The notes beneath the pieces were generated by a model that was given only the letters and a program-made list of their open reading frames with translations, had not been told where the DNA came from and did no database searches. From Ophioderma brevispina (lineage: Eukaryota; Echinodermata; Ophiuroidea; Amphilepidida; Ophiodermatidae): a stretch of 64,000 nt of DNA. The stretch is taken from the NCBI GenBank assembly GCA_023653785.1, contig JAMKCH010035235.1, positions 43,929-107,928 of the forward strand, in the 5' to 3' direction. Made by a program: the position numbers and the translations under genes. This document shows positions 13,201 through 28,000 of the stretch, in pieces (position 1 is the stretch's first letter; each line of letters opens with the position of its first letter).

Positions 13201-16200
13201 AGGCTGGAAGATTCCCTCTATCCAACCATCCCTCCCTATCCCCACCAATCAATTGGTTCTTGTGTTGGTGGCAAAAACAAAATTTCAGGATTCTTCAACA
13301 TTGTCAGGGGGGAGAGGGGGGGGCATTTTGAAGAAAGGCCAATAAAAGTGTTCCAACACTTTTGGCAGAGATTGTATAGTACATTAGAAATAGGATTTCA
13401 TGTTTAACTTAATGCCATGCCATTTCAATTAGATAAATGAATTGAAATTAATGAAATGTACAAAATATAGGTACAAATAAGATGTTCCATCTGAGTATAA
13501 AATTACACTTCCTCCCTGCCTTACTTTAGGGAATGGTCACTTTTAATCAGCATAGGCCTTACTTTCAATTGTGTTTTAAGCTACATTCATGGGGTTACAA
13601 ACGGCATTGTTGCAAGATGCCATTGTGCTTTCTGCGGTATAAAGTGTCTTATTTGTGTTAAATTATATTATTTCATAATTGTCAAAGATTCAAACAACAA
13701 ATAAATTTTTAAAGCTATGGTAACTGAAAAAAAGAAGGATTTAACATGGTCAATACGTTTCATATAGGGTTACGCGCTTTATTTGATACATAGGGGTTAA
13801 ATTTTAAATGAAAATAACCGAATTCCGAAAAGGATTGATTTTGAACCGCGAACGTCCCGCTTGCAAGTCGAGATCTTTGCCTCTAAGTCTAGCCCAAATC
13901 ACTCCTACATACTGATCATTCCTTCAAACCTAAAATATGTTTAAATCAATGATCGACGACGGGTAACCAAATCCTACACACGTAAATCAAGATGATGCCA
14001 CGATCACCATATTAACAATAGATACGACAGAGTCATGATCTTTTTCATATGTTTAGCCGTGGTAGCGTTGGATTTTTATTAAAGACATTTTTCAGAGAGC
14101 TAATTTATTCTTGAAAATAGAATTTTTACCGTGGATAAATCGATGTCATGGACAAGGTGAAAATATCGAATCGGTTGATAAAAGATCACTTCACGTGTAA
14201 CAATGGGTTGTTTACATTTGTTTTCAGTAAAACTTATAGAGCCATACCAATGTATCTTGGCGTGTTTATATACACCTTTATCCTCGTCATCACATCTCGT
14301 TGTCGTCGTCGTCATCATCATCATGTATCATCATCATCATATATTTAAAGAGAGCGAATTGGCTTAGAGCAAAGATCTCTCCTTATAAAGCGGTAGTTTC
14401 GGCGGTTTCGAAGCAAGTCCTGCATTTGGACTTCGGTTATTTTCATTGCCAAATGTAAGCTACCTATATATCATATAAAGCACTGAACCCTATATGTAAC
14501 GTAATGTAATGTTAAAACTTTTCATTTTTTCCCCCCCCTAGTTTTACGTGTCTTCTAAATTGTCTTTATTGTAAACATTTTACAACTAAATAGTAAGTTG
14601 TTAAATACAAATATACACTTTTGTACCGTGGAAAGCACACTGTCGTCGTCATCGTCGTCCTCGTCATCTCATCTCTCCCCTGAATTCCACTACTGTTTTA
14701 ATTTATTCCTATATTCATTATACAATGCAGAAGGTGGCACCAAGAATGTTTTGGGTTTTCTTTGCTTATATGTGTAACATTTGTAATATATTGCGCCTGT
14801 ACCATCTTGGGATTAATTGATTATGTTTTACTATTTATTTTTCATTTAAGTAAAATGTTTATGCAGTCAGAATGCCCGATTTCTAGAATAACTTAGGGAC
14901 GACACACTAAAACGCTAGATAAATGCAAAAAAAGTTGTTCCAGTAGGTCCCGCACATTTTTTAAAAAGTCCATTAACCACACTTTGTTTTTATTGTATGA
15001 CCTGATAAAATTTTGATTTTTTTGGACAAAAAATTCCTCAGGACCGAAAATTTCAATTTTGGACAAAGTGATCCCACATTGATATTTTTGTTTTATAAAC
15101 TAATAATTTTACAGTGTGGATTGCAATTGTTTTAAGTTACTATTTGGTGTGATTTGAGGTATTTCGAAGGAAATTCCTTTTATTACACTTACTGTGCTCA
15201 AGGGATCCAAGAATCTCGATCAAACATTTGGCAGGTATTTATAAAATGCCTGCCTTTGTGTCAAAGAGTGTTAAAAAAAAAACAAATCATTTTGCATTTA
15301 AGGCTTTTGGAACTTTTTTTTTTGCCTAATTTCTCCTAATGAGAATCCCTTACAAAAATATTATACAGATTTATCATCAATAGCAAGCATCCCCATGCAA
15401 GCAATGTTGGAGTGGTTTCTGTGGATGCTAAAAAACATGCAAACAATACGCCTATTTTGAGCATACTTTAGTCACTGAGCCCCTGGATTTCCAGCTGAAT
15501 TCATATTATGCATATTAATGTCAAGTTGTCTAAACCAGCCCCCTGAAGATTCTAGAAGAGATTGCAAGAATTGTTCAAGTGTCTGGCCCAACCACCAAAG
15601 GAATTCTACACACTACTCTCAGCCCGCCATGTTTGTGGGTTTCTACATGAGCATGCCTTCAAAGAACTCCCAATATATAGTATGGTTACCTCAACTGGCA
15701 TGACATGGCTGGGGGCATGTCCCTCTTGCTTGTTTGTAACATCCTCCTTTGTCTTTTGATTACAAAATACAATGATATATTAGATGTATACAAAGAATTT
15801 TAACTTGAACATAGAGAACAGTCTCTTATGCTGAAGTATGCATAATTTCCCTTCTATAGAATGATACATTGTGGGGCCCGGTGAGGTGGGGAAAAGTGTA
15901 TCAGTTTCCTTGAAGCAATTGGTCTACAGAACCAAGAATATAAATTATCTACAGTTCCAATGATTTTATTAGGCCTAAATATTGTTTGGTTGTAACCAAC
16001 CTTCACCCTCACACACACACACAAACACATGCATGCACACACACAAATGTTTCTTTCCACAAAAACAAGAATTATGCAGTGCCTAATTATGATGGCCCCA
16101 CAACTGTGGTTTTTATTCATTTTATTGAGAATAAGCAAATGAGCTCATTAATATTCATAACCTGTCCAAAATGTATACAGCTTATGACCTTGTCATGTTC

Positions 16201-19200
16201 TATCATGTCATCTTAGAAGTTCAATGACTAATCGGTTTAGTCTGTAGAGTGGATTAGTGAATTTTCTTCAAAATATGCAAATGAGCTGGCACCCATTTAT
16301 ATACCTGGGTAGCGAGGAGTAATTGAAGTAAAGTGCCGTACCTACTATTGCACAACATGTTAGCCAGAGCGGAACTCAAACTCACAATCATTGGTCTGAA
16401 GGTTGGGTGCCTTATCCACTGGACCACAAGGTATTTTATGTGAATTGCAAGCTGATCACACATCTGTCTCAAGATTTAAAAAAAGAAAGAAAAGCATACA
16501 CGCACACATGCATACACACACAAACACACACACACAAAAACACTAACAATTATGACTCAATGATACTCCTTAAAGCCCGAGTCGTGATTTGGGATCTTTA
16601 GTTACCTGGTCGTGTGACTCATTTGTGGAAAAAATGCCTTGACACATGATACTTTTTGCTTGTGAGGAAAAGTTACAAATTTTCCATAATTACACCAACA
16701 ACCATATTTTTACCAGCCTGTTACAACATCCAAACAATTTTTAGGCCTAAGAGAAAAATACTCTTCTATGGGTAAGATGAGAGAGAAATGAAAGTCTAAG
16801 ATTGAAGAGGTTGGATAAAGTTATTCCCTTCTACCTTTTCTACCTTTCTTTCCACTGCTCTACCTATCAAAAGATCAAAATTAAATAGGCATGCTAGTTT
16901 TAAAGATACCTGCACAACATTGTCTTTCGGTTCTTGTATAGGACTTGTAGGTTCTGCAGGTTTTCGGTGAAATGTTTCGTCTGAATGACAAGATGCCACA
17001 TTAGAAGACGTTAGTCAATTTTGAAACTCCGTGTAAATGAAAGTCTAAAGCAAGACCGTACAAGAAAAATTTCTAAATTTAGATTTTTTCTTTAGACAAT
17101 ACCAATTATTTAAAGAACTTACAGGGGCAGGAGGAGATTTTTTAGATAACTAGTTTTCATTCAATTTGCACTTGATGGTACCAAGAACCTTTTTGAAGGT
17201 TTATGGGACAAACAAGTAAAAAAGAAAACCAAAAACTATGTTTTTGAACTTGCCTGCTATAATAATTGTTCCCATACAAAAAGCATGCTTGATTTTTGTA
17301 ATGCCACGAATAAAATTATAAATTATCTCCTCAATGATCTTATTAGGCCTAAAAACAAAATTGTTTTGCTTGGCGTACATAGAAAAAAATAGGGTAGGTA
17401 GAGTTCGGGAGTTTTTTTTTTTTTTTTATGTTTCACATACCAGAACCCAAAAATATATGCAACATACTAAACAAAGCCACTCTTCACTTTCTGTAACACT
17501 CCTTGTATATGTTAATTGAATGTCCTGCAAATCTGTTAGAGTCCCGAAGTATGACGTCATTAAATTCCTTGTTTTTGCATTCAGCGTTTTCATGACCATA
17601 TATCAGTAGAACATGATGGAAAACCTTTTTTTGCACACACAACAAATAAAAACTATCTAGGGTCGGCGGTTAAAATAGGGTCGGTCGGTTACGCCAATCA
17701 AACAATTTTTTTTCGGCCTTAATAAAAAGACGTGCGTATTTGGGTGATTGCACTTCAGCGTGTGATTAATATTTGTAAGCCTTCCAAATATGCAACAACC
17801 CCGGGTTCGAAAAACATTTGGGCGCTTCTTTCTAGAAAAATGTCCTTGGTCGCTTGAATATCGCCTGCCTGGGACAAGGCAACATGTTTGATATTTAACA
17901 ATCTTCGTAGAACTATCGAGCTAACAAGTGTCACAGAAAACTGGTATTTTTTAACAGGGTCAACCCAAGACACCAAACAATGATAAGTCACAAATTATAA
18001 GTCAAATAACATGGGAAATGAACACACAAACATGACCACACCATTTTGTTTCGCCTTTGTTTTGCTCAATATTTGTTATCGTGTGGGGTGGGTTAGGGTT
18101 AGGGGAAAGATCAGAGTTATTGATGAAGTCCATAATTTAAGCAATCAGACGCGACATGATATATCGTATGTACCAGAGAAGAAGGTGACCGATGTAGACA
18201 CAACAATGACGACACATCCCCACATCCAAAAACCTTAGGGGCATAACACTAACATTTACCTCAATGGGTGCTGTGGGCTCTTTTCATTGCCTCATTTTAT
18301 CTTTGCCAGGCCCATGTTCTTCACAGAGATTAAAAAGAAAACACGTCCCATTAAGACATTCACAAATCTGCATTCATTAAGGACAATAGAAATTGACCAA
18401 AACCTCAGTATTTCAAAGATCATCAGGAAAGCTAAGCACCACCATAAACTATCACTATCAGCAAAAGAAATGTGAGAGCCTTGAACAGTATAAGAACATG
18501 AGAAGTCGTCATATTGTTCTGAAATAGAACTGTTAAATACCAGGCTTATTCAAAAGCAGTTCACAACCAAATTTAGGCAAGTTTTAGCTGAATATTGCCT
18601 TGCTCTCTCTCCTTCACATTCAAAGGCACTTAATTCAGCAGCTCAAAATTTAGGTTTGCTATTTCCCCATTAGATTTTCTACATAAGACATGCACATCTG
18701 TATGAAATGTGAATTGTTCCTATGTATGATAAAAAAAAATCACTTTTCAAACAAGAATGTTATGCAGTAAATAGTTTCACAGATGCTTTGAAGGCACTAC
18801 CAGTAATCTAACAAAAAAATATTTGAAATTTGGGGGAGTAGCTTAGAAGTGAAGGATAAGTCTGTATAATTCTAATTTTTTTTCAAATGAAAATTTGACA
18901 AAATCAAATACAGCAGTGTTGAAATATATGAAACTCAATTTAATTGCATGTTGCAGTTAAAGGTGGGCAACCCTATCATGTCTAATTTTTCATATGAATA
19001 TTTCTCCATCACATTAAAGTATATCACTAAAAACATCAAATTTTAAGTTGAATAATTTGGTCCAGCTGTTTATAGCAGAAGTAAAAATGTGTACTGAATT
19101 AGTCCATATGACAGTGTGTGTGTGTGTGTGTGTGAGGGTGTGTGTGTGTGTGTGTGATGGTGTGTGTGTGTGTGTGTGAATTAATGTGGTTGACCACATA

Positions 19201-22200
19201 TGGAGATATTTTTATTCCTAACTTCAAAAAACATTTTCTGGGCCTTAAATTTTACTGGGGTGATGAGAAAAATATAAACTTTCTATTGATACCAAAATCT
19301 CATTTTTGATGGAGTAAAGTCGAGGGCCAGATTGTCGATTGGGTCACCTATCTTTAAGTGTGTATGGGGGCCATTTTTCGGTCACGTCTGTGACCAAAAA
19401 CCGGTGTTTTACTTTCAACCCAATGCTGTTTTGTCAACGTAACAAATCTGTAATTCCTTTTTACATTATTAATAACCTTGAGTCTAAGCCTAACAAAATA
19501 ACCAATCCACCAAAACTGGAAACATTATTTCGTCAGGGGGGGAATAAAGGTTATTTTTGTGACCATCAGTAGGTCACACATGTGACCAAACTTTGGGGGG
19601 CAACCATGACAAAATAACCAATCTACCAAAAGTGGAAACATTATTTTTGGTTAGGTTTGGACTGAAGGTTATTAATAATGTAAAAAGTAATAACAGATTG
19701 GTTATGTTGACAAAACAGCATTGGGCTGAAAGTAAAAAATCGCCGTTTTTTGGTCACACACGTGACCGAAGAATGGCCCATGGATAGTAATGACTGAAAT
19801 ATCTGATTTTTATCCTCATAGGTTGCTTTCGGACGAATTACTCATAGGGTACATGATATTGTTACAGACATGCAAAAATCTGATTTGTTTTTATTTTCTG
19901 ATTTAGCAAATGCACTGATAGTACCTTTAATCTTGTGGCTAGTGTTTTCTTACATGAGCTCTGAGGACTTGCCTTCTATACCTCTTTTAAACAAATAACT
20001 TTTTTAATAAACTAAACATCAAGAAACATTATTTGCCTACCTAAAACAGTACTATTATAATTTTAAAATAGAGACATTTTACCTCAACAGGCTTTGCTGG
20101 TTCATGATCTGCTGGTTGTTTTGATTTCTTTGCAGTACCACTGCTCTAATTTTCAGAGTATCAAATGAACATTGACAAAACATTACATGGGAAAAGAACT
20201 CAGGAAAGCATGAAAAATCAATTTTCTAATTTTCTAGAACTGAATTACAAGGAACAGCATAATAAACCCCAAGTAGAAGATATTAAAAAATACTGAGAGA
20301 GCATTAAAAACTGACAGACAAGATAAAAATCTGCTGATATCTACCTAAATACAAAGAAAAGCTAAGGCAACCTCCAGAATTCTGCCCCAACTCCCCAAGT
20401 TTTACAGCATTCTTATCTACAAAGTGTTTTTCTTATATTTTCTACAATGCAGCTAAGAAATAGAGTCAACTGATTGATTCTAAAGTAGAGCAAGGTATAT
20501 GTACTACAACCAATACATATCTAATATACTAAGAAATGCATAGCCATTATCTCTTGCAACTCATCAAGAGCAACTATATTTTTTAAAGATTCCCAAGCCA
20601 CTTTCACAACTTTAATACAATAAGCAAAACCAGTGAAAGAAAAATAAGTTTCTCAGGTTTATGGAGAATGAGGGAGAAAAATTGACTGTTTTCAGATATT
20701 AAATGGGATAGATCAGCACTGAAAAAATATTCAAACTTGTTTTAATATTTATCTTTGCTAGAGTTCCCTTTTGACACTCTAGATTCAACCTCCATTATTC
20801 TTTGCTTCTATGAGATTTTGGCCCAAAATTATGCTCCAGGACCATAAGTAATTTGGAGAAATATTCCAAGTCAAATTTTGATGCACATGCTCCAGGACCC
20901 CATATGGGGCTGGAATAGTATTTAACTTAGAATACGTCTCCACTGCCCCAGGAGCATATTTGCCATATGGTCCTGGACCATTTGTGTATTTAAATATGCT
21001 CCAGGATCATATACAGCATATTCAAATATGCTCCTGGAGCATATTTGTTTATTTATGCTCCAGGACCATATGGTCCTGGACCATATTTGACTTAGAATAT
21101 TTTTCCAGATTATTTCTGCTCCAAGACCATTTAGTCCTGGAGCATAATTTTGGGCCAAAATCTCATAGAAGCTTATTCTTCATACATAACAAGTCAAATC
21201 AAGATGGTTACTAGTATACAAACTCCTACCCATAGTTTCCTGTGACCCCTGAAAACACATTTTCACATAACCCTATTTTCCCTTAACCCCATTTTCCCAT
21301 AACCCTACAAACAGTCTAAAAAAAAAAAAAAAAAAAACAATGCAGCTAAGAAATAGAGTCAACTGATTGATTCTAAAGTAGAGCAAGGTATATGTACTAC
21401 CACCAATACATATCTAATATACTAAGAAATGCATAGCCATTATCTCTTGCAACTCATCAAGAGCAACTATATTTTTTAAAGATTCCCAAGCCACTTTCAC
21501 AACTTTAATACAATAAGCAAAACCAGTGAAAGAAAAATAAGTTTCTCAGGTTTATGGAGAATGAGGGAGAAAAATTGACTGTTTTCAGATATTAAATGGG
21601 ATAGATCAGCACTGAAAAAATATTCAAACTTGTTTTAATATTTATCTTTGCTAGAGTTCCCTTTTGACACTCTAGATTCAACCTCATTATTCTTTGCTTC
21701 TATGAGATTTTGGCCCAAAATTATGCTCCAGGACCATAAGTAATTTGGAGAAATATTCCAAGTCAAATTTTGATGCACATGCTCCAGGACCCCATATGGT
21801 CCCTGAAATAGTATTATAACTTAGAATACGTCTCCACTGCCCCAGGAGCATATTTGCCATATGGTCCTGGACCATTTGTGTATTTAAATATGCTCCAGGA
21901 TCATATACAGCATATTCAAATATGCTCCTGGAGCATATTTGTTTATTTATGCTCCAGGACCATATGGTCCTGGACCATATTTGACTTAGAATATTTTTCC
22001 AGATTATTTCTGCTCCAAGACCATTTAGTCCTGGAGCATAATTTTGGGCCAAAATCTCATAGAAGCTTATTCTTCATACATAACAAGTCAAATCAAGATG
22101 GTTACTAGTATACAAACTCCTACCCATAGTTTCCTGTGACCCCTGAAAACACATTTTCACATAACCCTATTTTCCCTTAACCCCATTTTCCCATAACCCT

Positions 22201-23422
22201 ACAAACAGTCTAAATTATGTCAAAATAATATCAAAGACAAATTAAAAATATAGCAGTTTGTCATCCCAGCTCACTTCCTTTTTCCTCCCACCTCAATCAC
22301 TCTTAATTAAAAAACAAAGGCAAAATTTCCATATTAGCACACATTTGCTCTTATATTGATTGTAATTATTCTCTCCACATGTATTCATCTCCAGAAGCAC
22401 ATCAAAGATGAAGGGAGTCTATGTATCCAAATATTTTAATTATAAAATCTGCCTTCTTAGATCACCATTTTGCAACCTTTTTGTAATAGGTTCCAAGAAA
22501 GTTTTTTTTTACTCGGTCTAATTTACAGGCCCAAACAGGTTACCCTGCCCAAACAGGGGTCATCGTCCCTTTAACTACATTGACGTGATTGCTCGAGACA
22601 TCAAGCAGGAGCCATCTGACATCCCCAACTTAATGATGTACAGGGACATTTGGCACTACATGATGAACAGCATCTCAGCTGCGGCTGCGACTGCTAGATC
22701 GATAGATAGAATTTACAGGCATTTGTTTTGTGTGCAGTATAATACTAAACACACCAAATACAGCAAAAAGGATCTCTCATTCAATTAAACAATCAACAGC
22801 GATACCACTTTGCCATGTAAGATATACCCTTTACCAATGCAAGGGTCTCAAAAACCCACACCATTTTAATAACACCATGCACCCTAAAAAATCAACATGC
22901 AAAAGATTTCATTTGGTTGCCACAACAACCAGACTTTCATCAGCAATTACCTCCTCAGCATCAGCCTTCGATTCCTGTTTATGACTGATACCATTCTTGG
23001 GTTTCTTGGGAGTAGTAACCTTTTGCTAATCAGCACAGAAAGACAATAAGGATATTAAGCATATTTATGGGCTGCATGCTTTCGTAATCATGGATGGAGC
23101 TTCTGCCACTAACTGAGGTCTACCACCTTTATTACAGCATCTCTGATTGGCCTTAAAATGGTAAACATTGACCTCATTAACCAATCAAAATAGACTTTCT
23201 ATATAACTCTCTGCACCTATAACAGAACTGCCAACATTTACATTTAGCCATCAGGGAGGTTTCACACAGAAATCAAGGTGGTTTCCAATTTTACATGTAA
23301 CCTAATGGGTGCATATCTTCCACACTAACAACAAATTATGAATTAAGATTCCTTTTGGCACAAAACAAATCTGACTTGTGATTAAAGGCTTAATTACATA
23401 GTTCCTATGCTATATTTGTTTG

Positions 23423-23492
<70 letters not shown>

Positions 23493-24966
23493 TATGAGTG
23501 AAAGGTGTGCACTGAATGGATCTATCACAAAATTTGTAATGACATTAAAATTACAACTTACTCGGCAGTTACTATTTTTTTTAAAAAAAATAAAAAAAAT
23601 ACTAAATATTTATTTTTAATTTCAGTGTTTTTTTGTTTGTTTTAATGATGCAATTACTCCTACACACCATTGACACTGGGGAGGGGGATCATACCCATTA
23701 TGCGTACTGCTTGGGTATTATAATCAATAAGTAATCAATTGTTAAACTGCAACCACACTTGGCATTCATACAACAACCCCACACAAAATAATTTTTCACA
23801 CAAAAAGTAAATAAATTAAAAAAAGCAAAATCAATTGAAATCTGCTGATGCGTTTCTAACCCGCAATCCTGCTTAATCATCACAATCAACTATGCACACA
23901 ATCCCAACATTTATAATGTGGATGTGAATAAAACATTTTTTTACCCTATCAAAGATCTTCATGGCTAAAAAACCATGTCGTGTACACTCTAAACAATGCA
24001 CAGTTTAAACAACACCAACATTGTACATTGACCCAAAGACGATGCTTGATATATGTTGTTCAAACTAGCTCAAGAAACCTACTTGTCAGATACAACCATT
24101 CAAATGTAAGGAAATGCAGACCTCATAAAAACTCCAAAAGCACAGAGCCGAGCTCAAAGCAAACCTATATGATATTTATACAAAACTTAAATGAACAACA
24201 CAATCAATTTAAAATTAAAAAAAAATATGAGAGAAGGGAGCCAAAGAAAATACATAACACCATGGATTATAAAGAAGTGAAAGGCCCAAATAAGGAAGGT
24301 CTTTCTGACAGCAATATAATATCTTGATTTTGATAACTTGGTTCATCACCTACCTGCATCACCTGTGAGAAAACTTTCCAAACTGCAAGTGCATTATTTT
24401 TTTACACTACAGTCTGTTCTGAGCTAAATTCATTAGAAAAAATGCAGAACTATTGGTCCTGATTTCAGAAGATCAATGCACTTGACAATATACCATTATT
24501 GTTTTGTTTATGAATGCTATGGCAAAACTATATATTTCAGCATAATATAAGGATTGCAATTCAGTTGTAAACAAAATATAGAATAAGTCAGTGATGGCGA
24601 CGGAATGATTTTCAAAGTGGAGGGTCCACTTGGCAGTTATGTGAGAACATTTTTCAAATACTTTTTTTTTTTAAAAGATTTCCTTTTAAAGGAAGTTTAC
24701 ACCCAAGTTGATGATATAGTGAAAACTGGGGGGGGGGGCAGGCCCCTCCACTTTCAAAAGTGGAGGACTATGGAACCCACTGGTCCCCAGTCCTGCCACC
24801 ATTGGACTAAGATGATGCCTGTTCCCACCAACCAACAAAATAATTGGTAGAGAATATTTTAGGATGTTCCAACTAATTGTCAGAGTACAGATTTTGATGC
24901 AGCAAAAGCAACTGACAATTTCTAACATTCAATTTTTTTCTGTTGGAACAAGTTCAATATCAGAAC

Positions 24967-25013
<47 letters not shown>

Positions 25014-28000
25014 TATATATATGTACAATATATTGTAATGGATTACCAACTCTGCATGTAATTATTTGGCCTATTGAATATTGCTACATATTAATTGAAA
25101 GATGCAGAGAGATTAGTGGAAAATTTAAAACATTTCTCAATTTGAAATGTTTGCTTGATACTTTCTCTTACCTCTTTACATGTATGAACACAATCACTTT
25201 CAATAAATACACAAAAGATCAAAGAGTCCCCACTTACCTATTTTTGTAAGATTTCTCAATGATAACAAGTGTTCTGTAGAAAGTTATGGAATATGTGCAT
25301 TTTGCCATGATCTTTCATTACTTCAGGCATAACATTTCGTACTTCCAAATTTAACTTCCCAACCTCTCAATGCATGCATACAAAATCATGTGTTAAGTCA
25401 CCAAAAATATCATCATGCATATTCAAGTTTGTTATCCATTAATAAACATTCTCCCTAATAAGGGTTTAAGAGCACATTCCCTTCTGGCCACATACCTGTT
25501 AAACTCTGATACAAAATGTCTTATTTTTTTTATTTTTTTTATTTTTTTTCACCTTATATAATGAGTAAATGTACATGTGGGTTCTACTGGACCAGTTATA
25601 ATACCTAGTTTGCAATTTTCATATATGATTTTCATTTACAAAATAGCGATCGCAATTAAAACATTCATATGCCACATTGTATCAAAAACATGTTAATTTT
25701 CAAAATAAGGATTTCTGGTAAGAAGTTACTCCATTTGTTTTGAAAACCAATTCTTGTTAGCCCTTTTTTAACACTAATATGTTAATAAGCACCCATCCAA
25801 ATGTCTTGGAAAATAAAGTACCCGAGGCCCTTTATTAGAGAGAATATGATACATGAAATCAATTTCAAACCAATAATGACTCGGTAACACCAAAACATGC
25901 AAATTCAATATATGAACATCCCAACACAGACAGGTTATTAAAATACATATTGAAACATACCAAATGATAGATGCTACTACTGTAAAACAATTCATTTCTG
26001 CCTGAAGAAAATATTTGCCTGGTGAAATGTTTTGAATATTTGGTAAAGAAACCCTCATTTTTTAGGCAAATTTTGCCTAAGGTAAAGGTAAAGGGGACGG
26101 ACCTGTATACACAGGAACGGAGTGCCCATCTCTCTTTCGAAGTGATTGGGCCAGACTCCACCATATAGTGTTGCTGTAGGGGGCTCGCTACACCTCCTCT
26201 ACAGCGAGTCTGTTTGCCTACTCCTTGCCAAACAAAGAGCACTGTAATTTACAGCAGGAAATTTTCACATTTAATACTATACTCATGAAATTTGTGGAAA
26301 GTTCTCGCTGTGAATTTTTGTTTTACAGTAGTTTTTTTTCCCCACATGGGTAACTATCTAGATCTACTACAGACACTCACTCTAGGCACATCAGACGACC
26401 GACGAGGTGTAAAGGTAGGGATTCTTCTAGTGAAAAGATCCTGAAGAAAGATGAGTTGGGTAAGTACAGGTAAAAGACATACCAAGCAAAACATAGCAAT
26501 AAAAGTGACATGCACAAGAAAACAAGGCAGGCAGATTAACATGCACATACTGATTAATCAACTTTTACCAGATTAATGAACTATTGACCAATGTATTGAC
26601 CCAAACTAGAGAAATCTTGTGTAAAGCTGATTGAAATTGTAGTGTTCGTAGCTAACAAAACCATACCATTTTTGGGGGGGAGAGAAAATACTTCACAGAA
26701 AATCCTTTTGGGTCTAATATGTGCCAATTGATTCCTAACCTATGTTCCTGGTGTTGGTATAAGTACCATAATTACCATTCTTATGTTTGCTCATTTATGG
26801 TTTCAAGCTGAGTAAAATGTAAAAATATTCACATGATAAATTTTGTCATTACCTTTTGACAAATCACAACTTGTTTTAAAATTCCGGACCCAGATTTTTT
26901 GTTATACACGTAAATGTTTATTGCACCAAACCGAAAAATCCGATTAAAAACTCAAACTTTGGAAGTGAGCAAATTTGGTGACCATCTTTAGTTCCAGTTG
27001 ACTATTTTTAATTAATATACCCAGAAATATACCATTTAAAAATCTGAAAGTCGGCCTTTAAATGTGATTTCTCTAGTTTTCCCAAGTCCTGCCGATACAT
27101 TTCCAGCATTACAAAACATTACTGATTTATATGTATTGAGCAATTGATAAACTGAAGAGTATCTTGTACAAAAAAGCACAGAGTGGGGAACATTCAATTT
27201 CTTGAAGGTTCAAATCATTTACTGTTCATTATTTGTTCTTATGTTTCTTATAAATGTATGTCATTTGTAATTTAACAGGCCAACTTTAAACAATCCTTGA
27301 TTTATTTGTTATTTCACTTGAAAGTGATTTATTTTTGGGACAGGAATCAGGTCTGAATGAAGTTGCTTTTTTGCCCTTAATTTTTTAAACAAAATAATAT
27401 TTTTACAGCTTTAAACAGTTATGGCACTTGCATTGCAGCTTCAAACTAAATACTAAAAAAAAACACCAATCAAAAATATTTTCACAGCCTTTAAATTATT
27501 TGCAATTCAAAATTTAACCACAAAAAAACATAACAAATTTGTAAACATTTTCTGCAATACAGTACAACCCATTACAGATTTGTACTGGTCTATTTTAGTA
27601 CTACACAAAATTACATATGAAATAGCAAAACATGTTTGCCACTGTAGTTCATGTTAATTTGAACAAACTGCACAGTCCAACTGAGTATAATTTATGTTAA
27701 TGATTTGCATGTGACGAGGTTTATACAATGGTAACATATTGTAAAATATTGTAAAAAAAAAAAAAAAAAAAAAAGGGGGGAGAGAAAATACTTCACAGAA
27801 AATCCTTTTGGGTCTAATATGTGCCAATTGATTCCTAACCTATGTTCCTGGTGTTGGTATAAGTACCATAATTACCATTCTTATGTTTGCTCATTTATGG
27901 TTTCAAGCTGAGTAAAATGTAAAAATATTCACATGATAAATTTTGTCATTACCTTTTGACAAATCACAACTTTGTTTTAAAATTCCGGACCCAGATTTTT

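Noticed and set aside
12907..13407. 166-codon open frame, the longest in the window
   Set aside because: No recognisable domain, odd composition from G-runs, no paired splice sites, and it lies inside an intron on the opposite strand.
16265..16430. A functional tRNA gene
   Set aside because: A- and B-box-like parts are present, but the acceptor stem does not pair and a SINE-type body follows.
16605..16616. Possible 12-nt microexon (SHDQ) on the minus strand
   Set aside because: Acceptor AATGAG is weak and the exon is too short to judge. Likely chance.
20922..22052. Open frames repeated in both copies of the palindromic MITE
   Set aside because: Frames on both strands follow directly from the repeated palindrome and have no protein features.
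25180..25260. Strong GTAAG donors on the minus strand (AAAGAG then GTAAGAG, and AATAG then GTAAGT)
   Set aside because: The segments between possible acceptors and these donors contain stops or are not multiples of three. The second could be a recursive splice site, but its upstream pyrimidine tract is missing.
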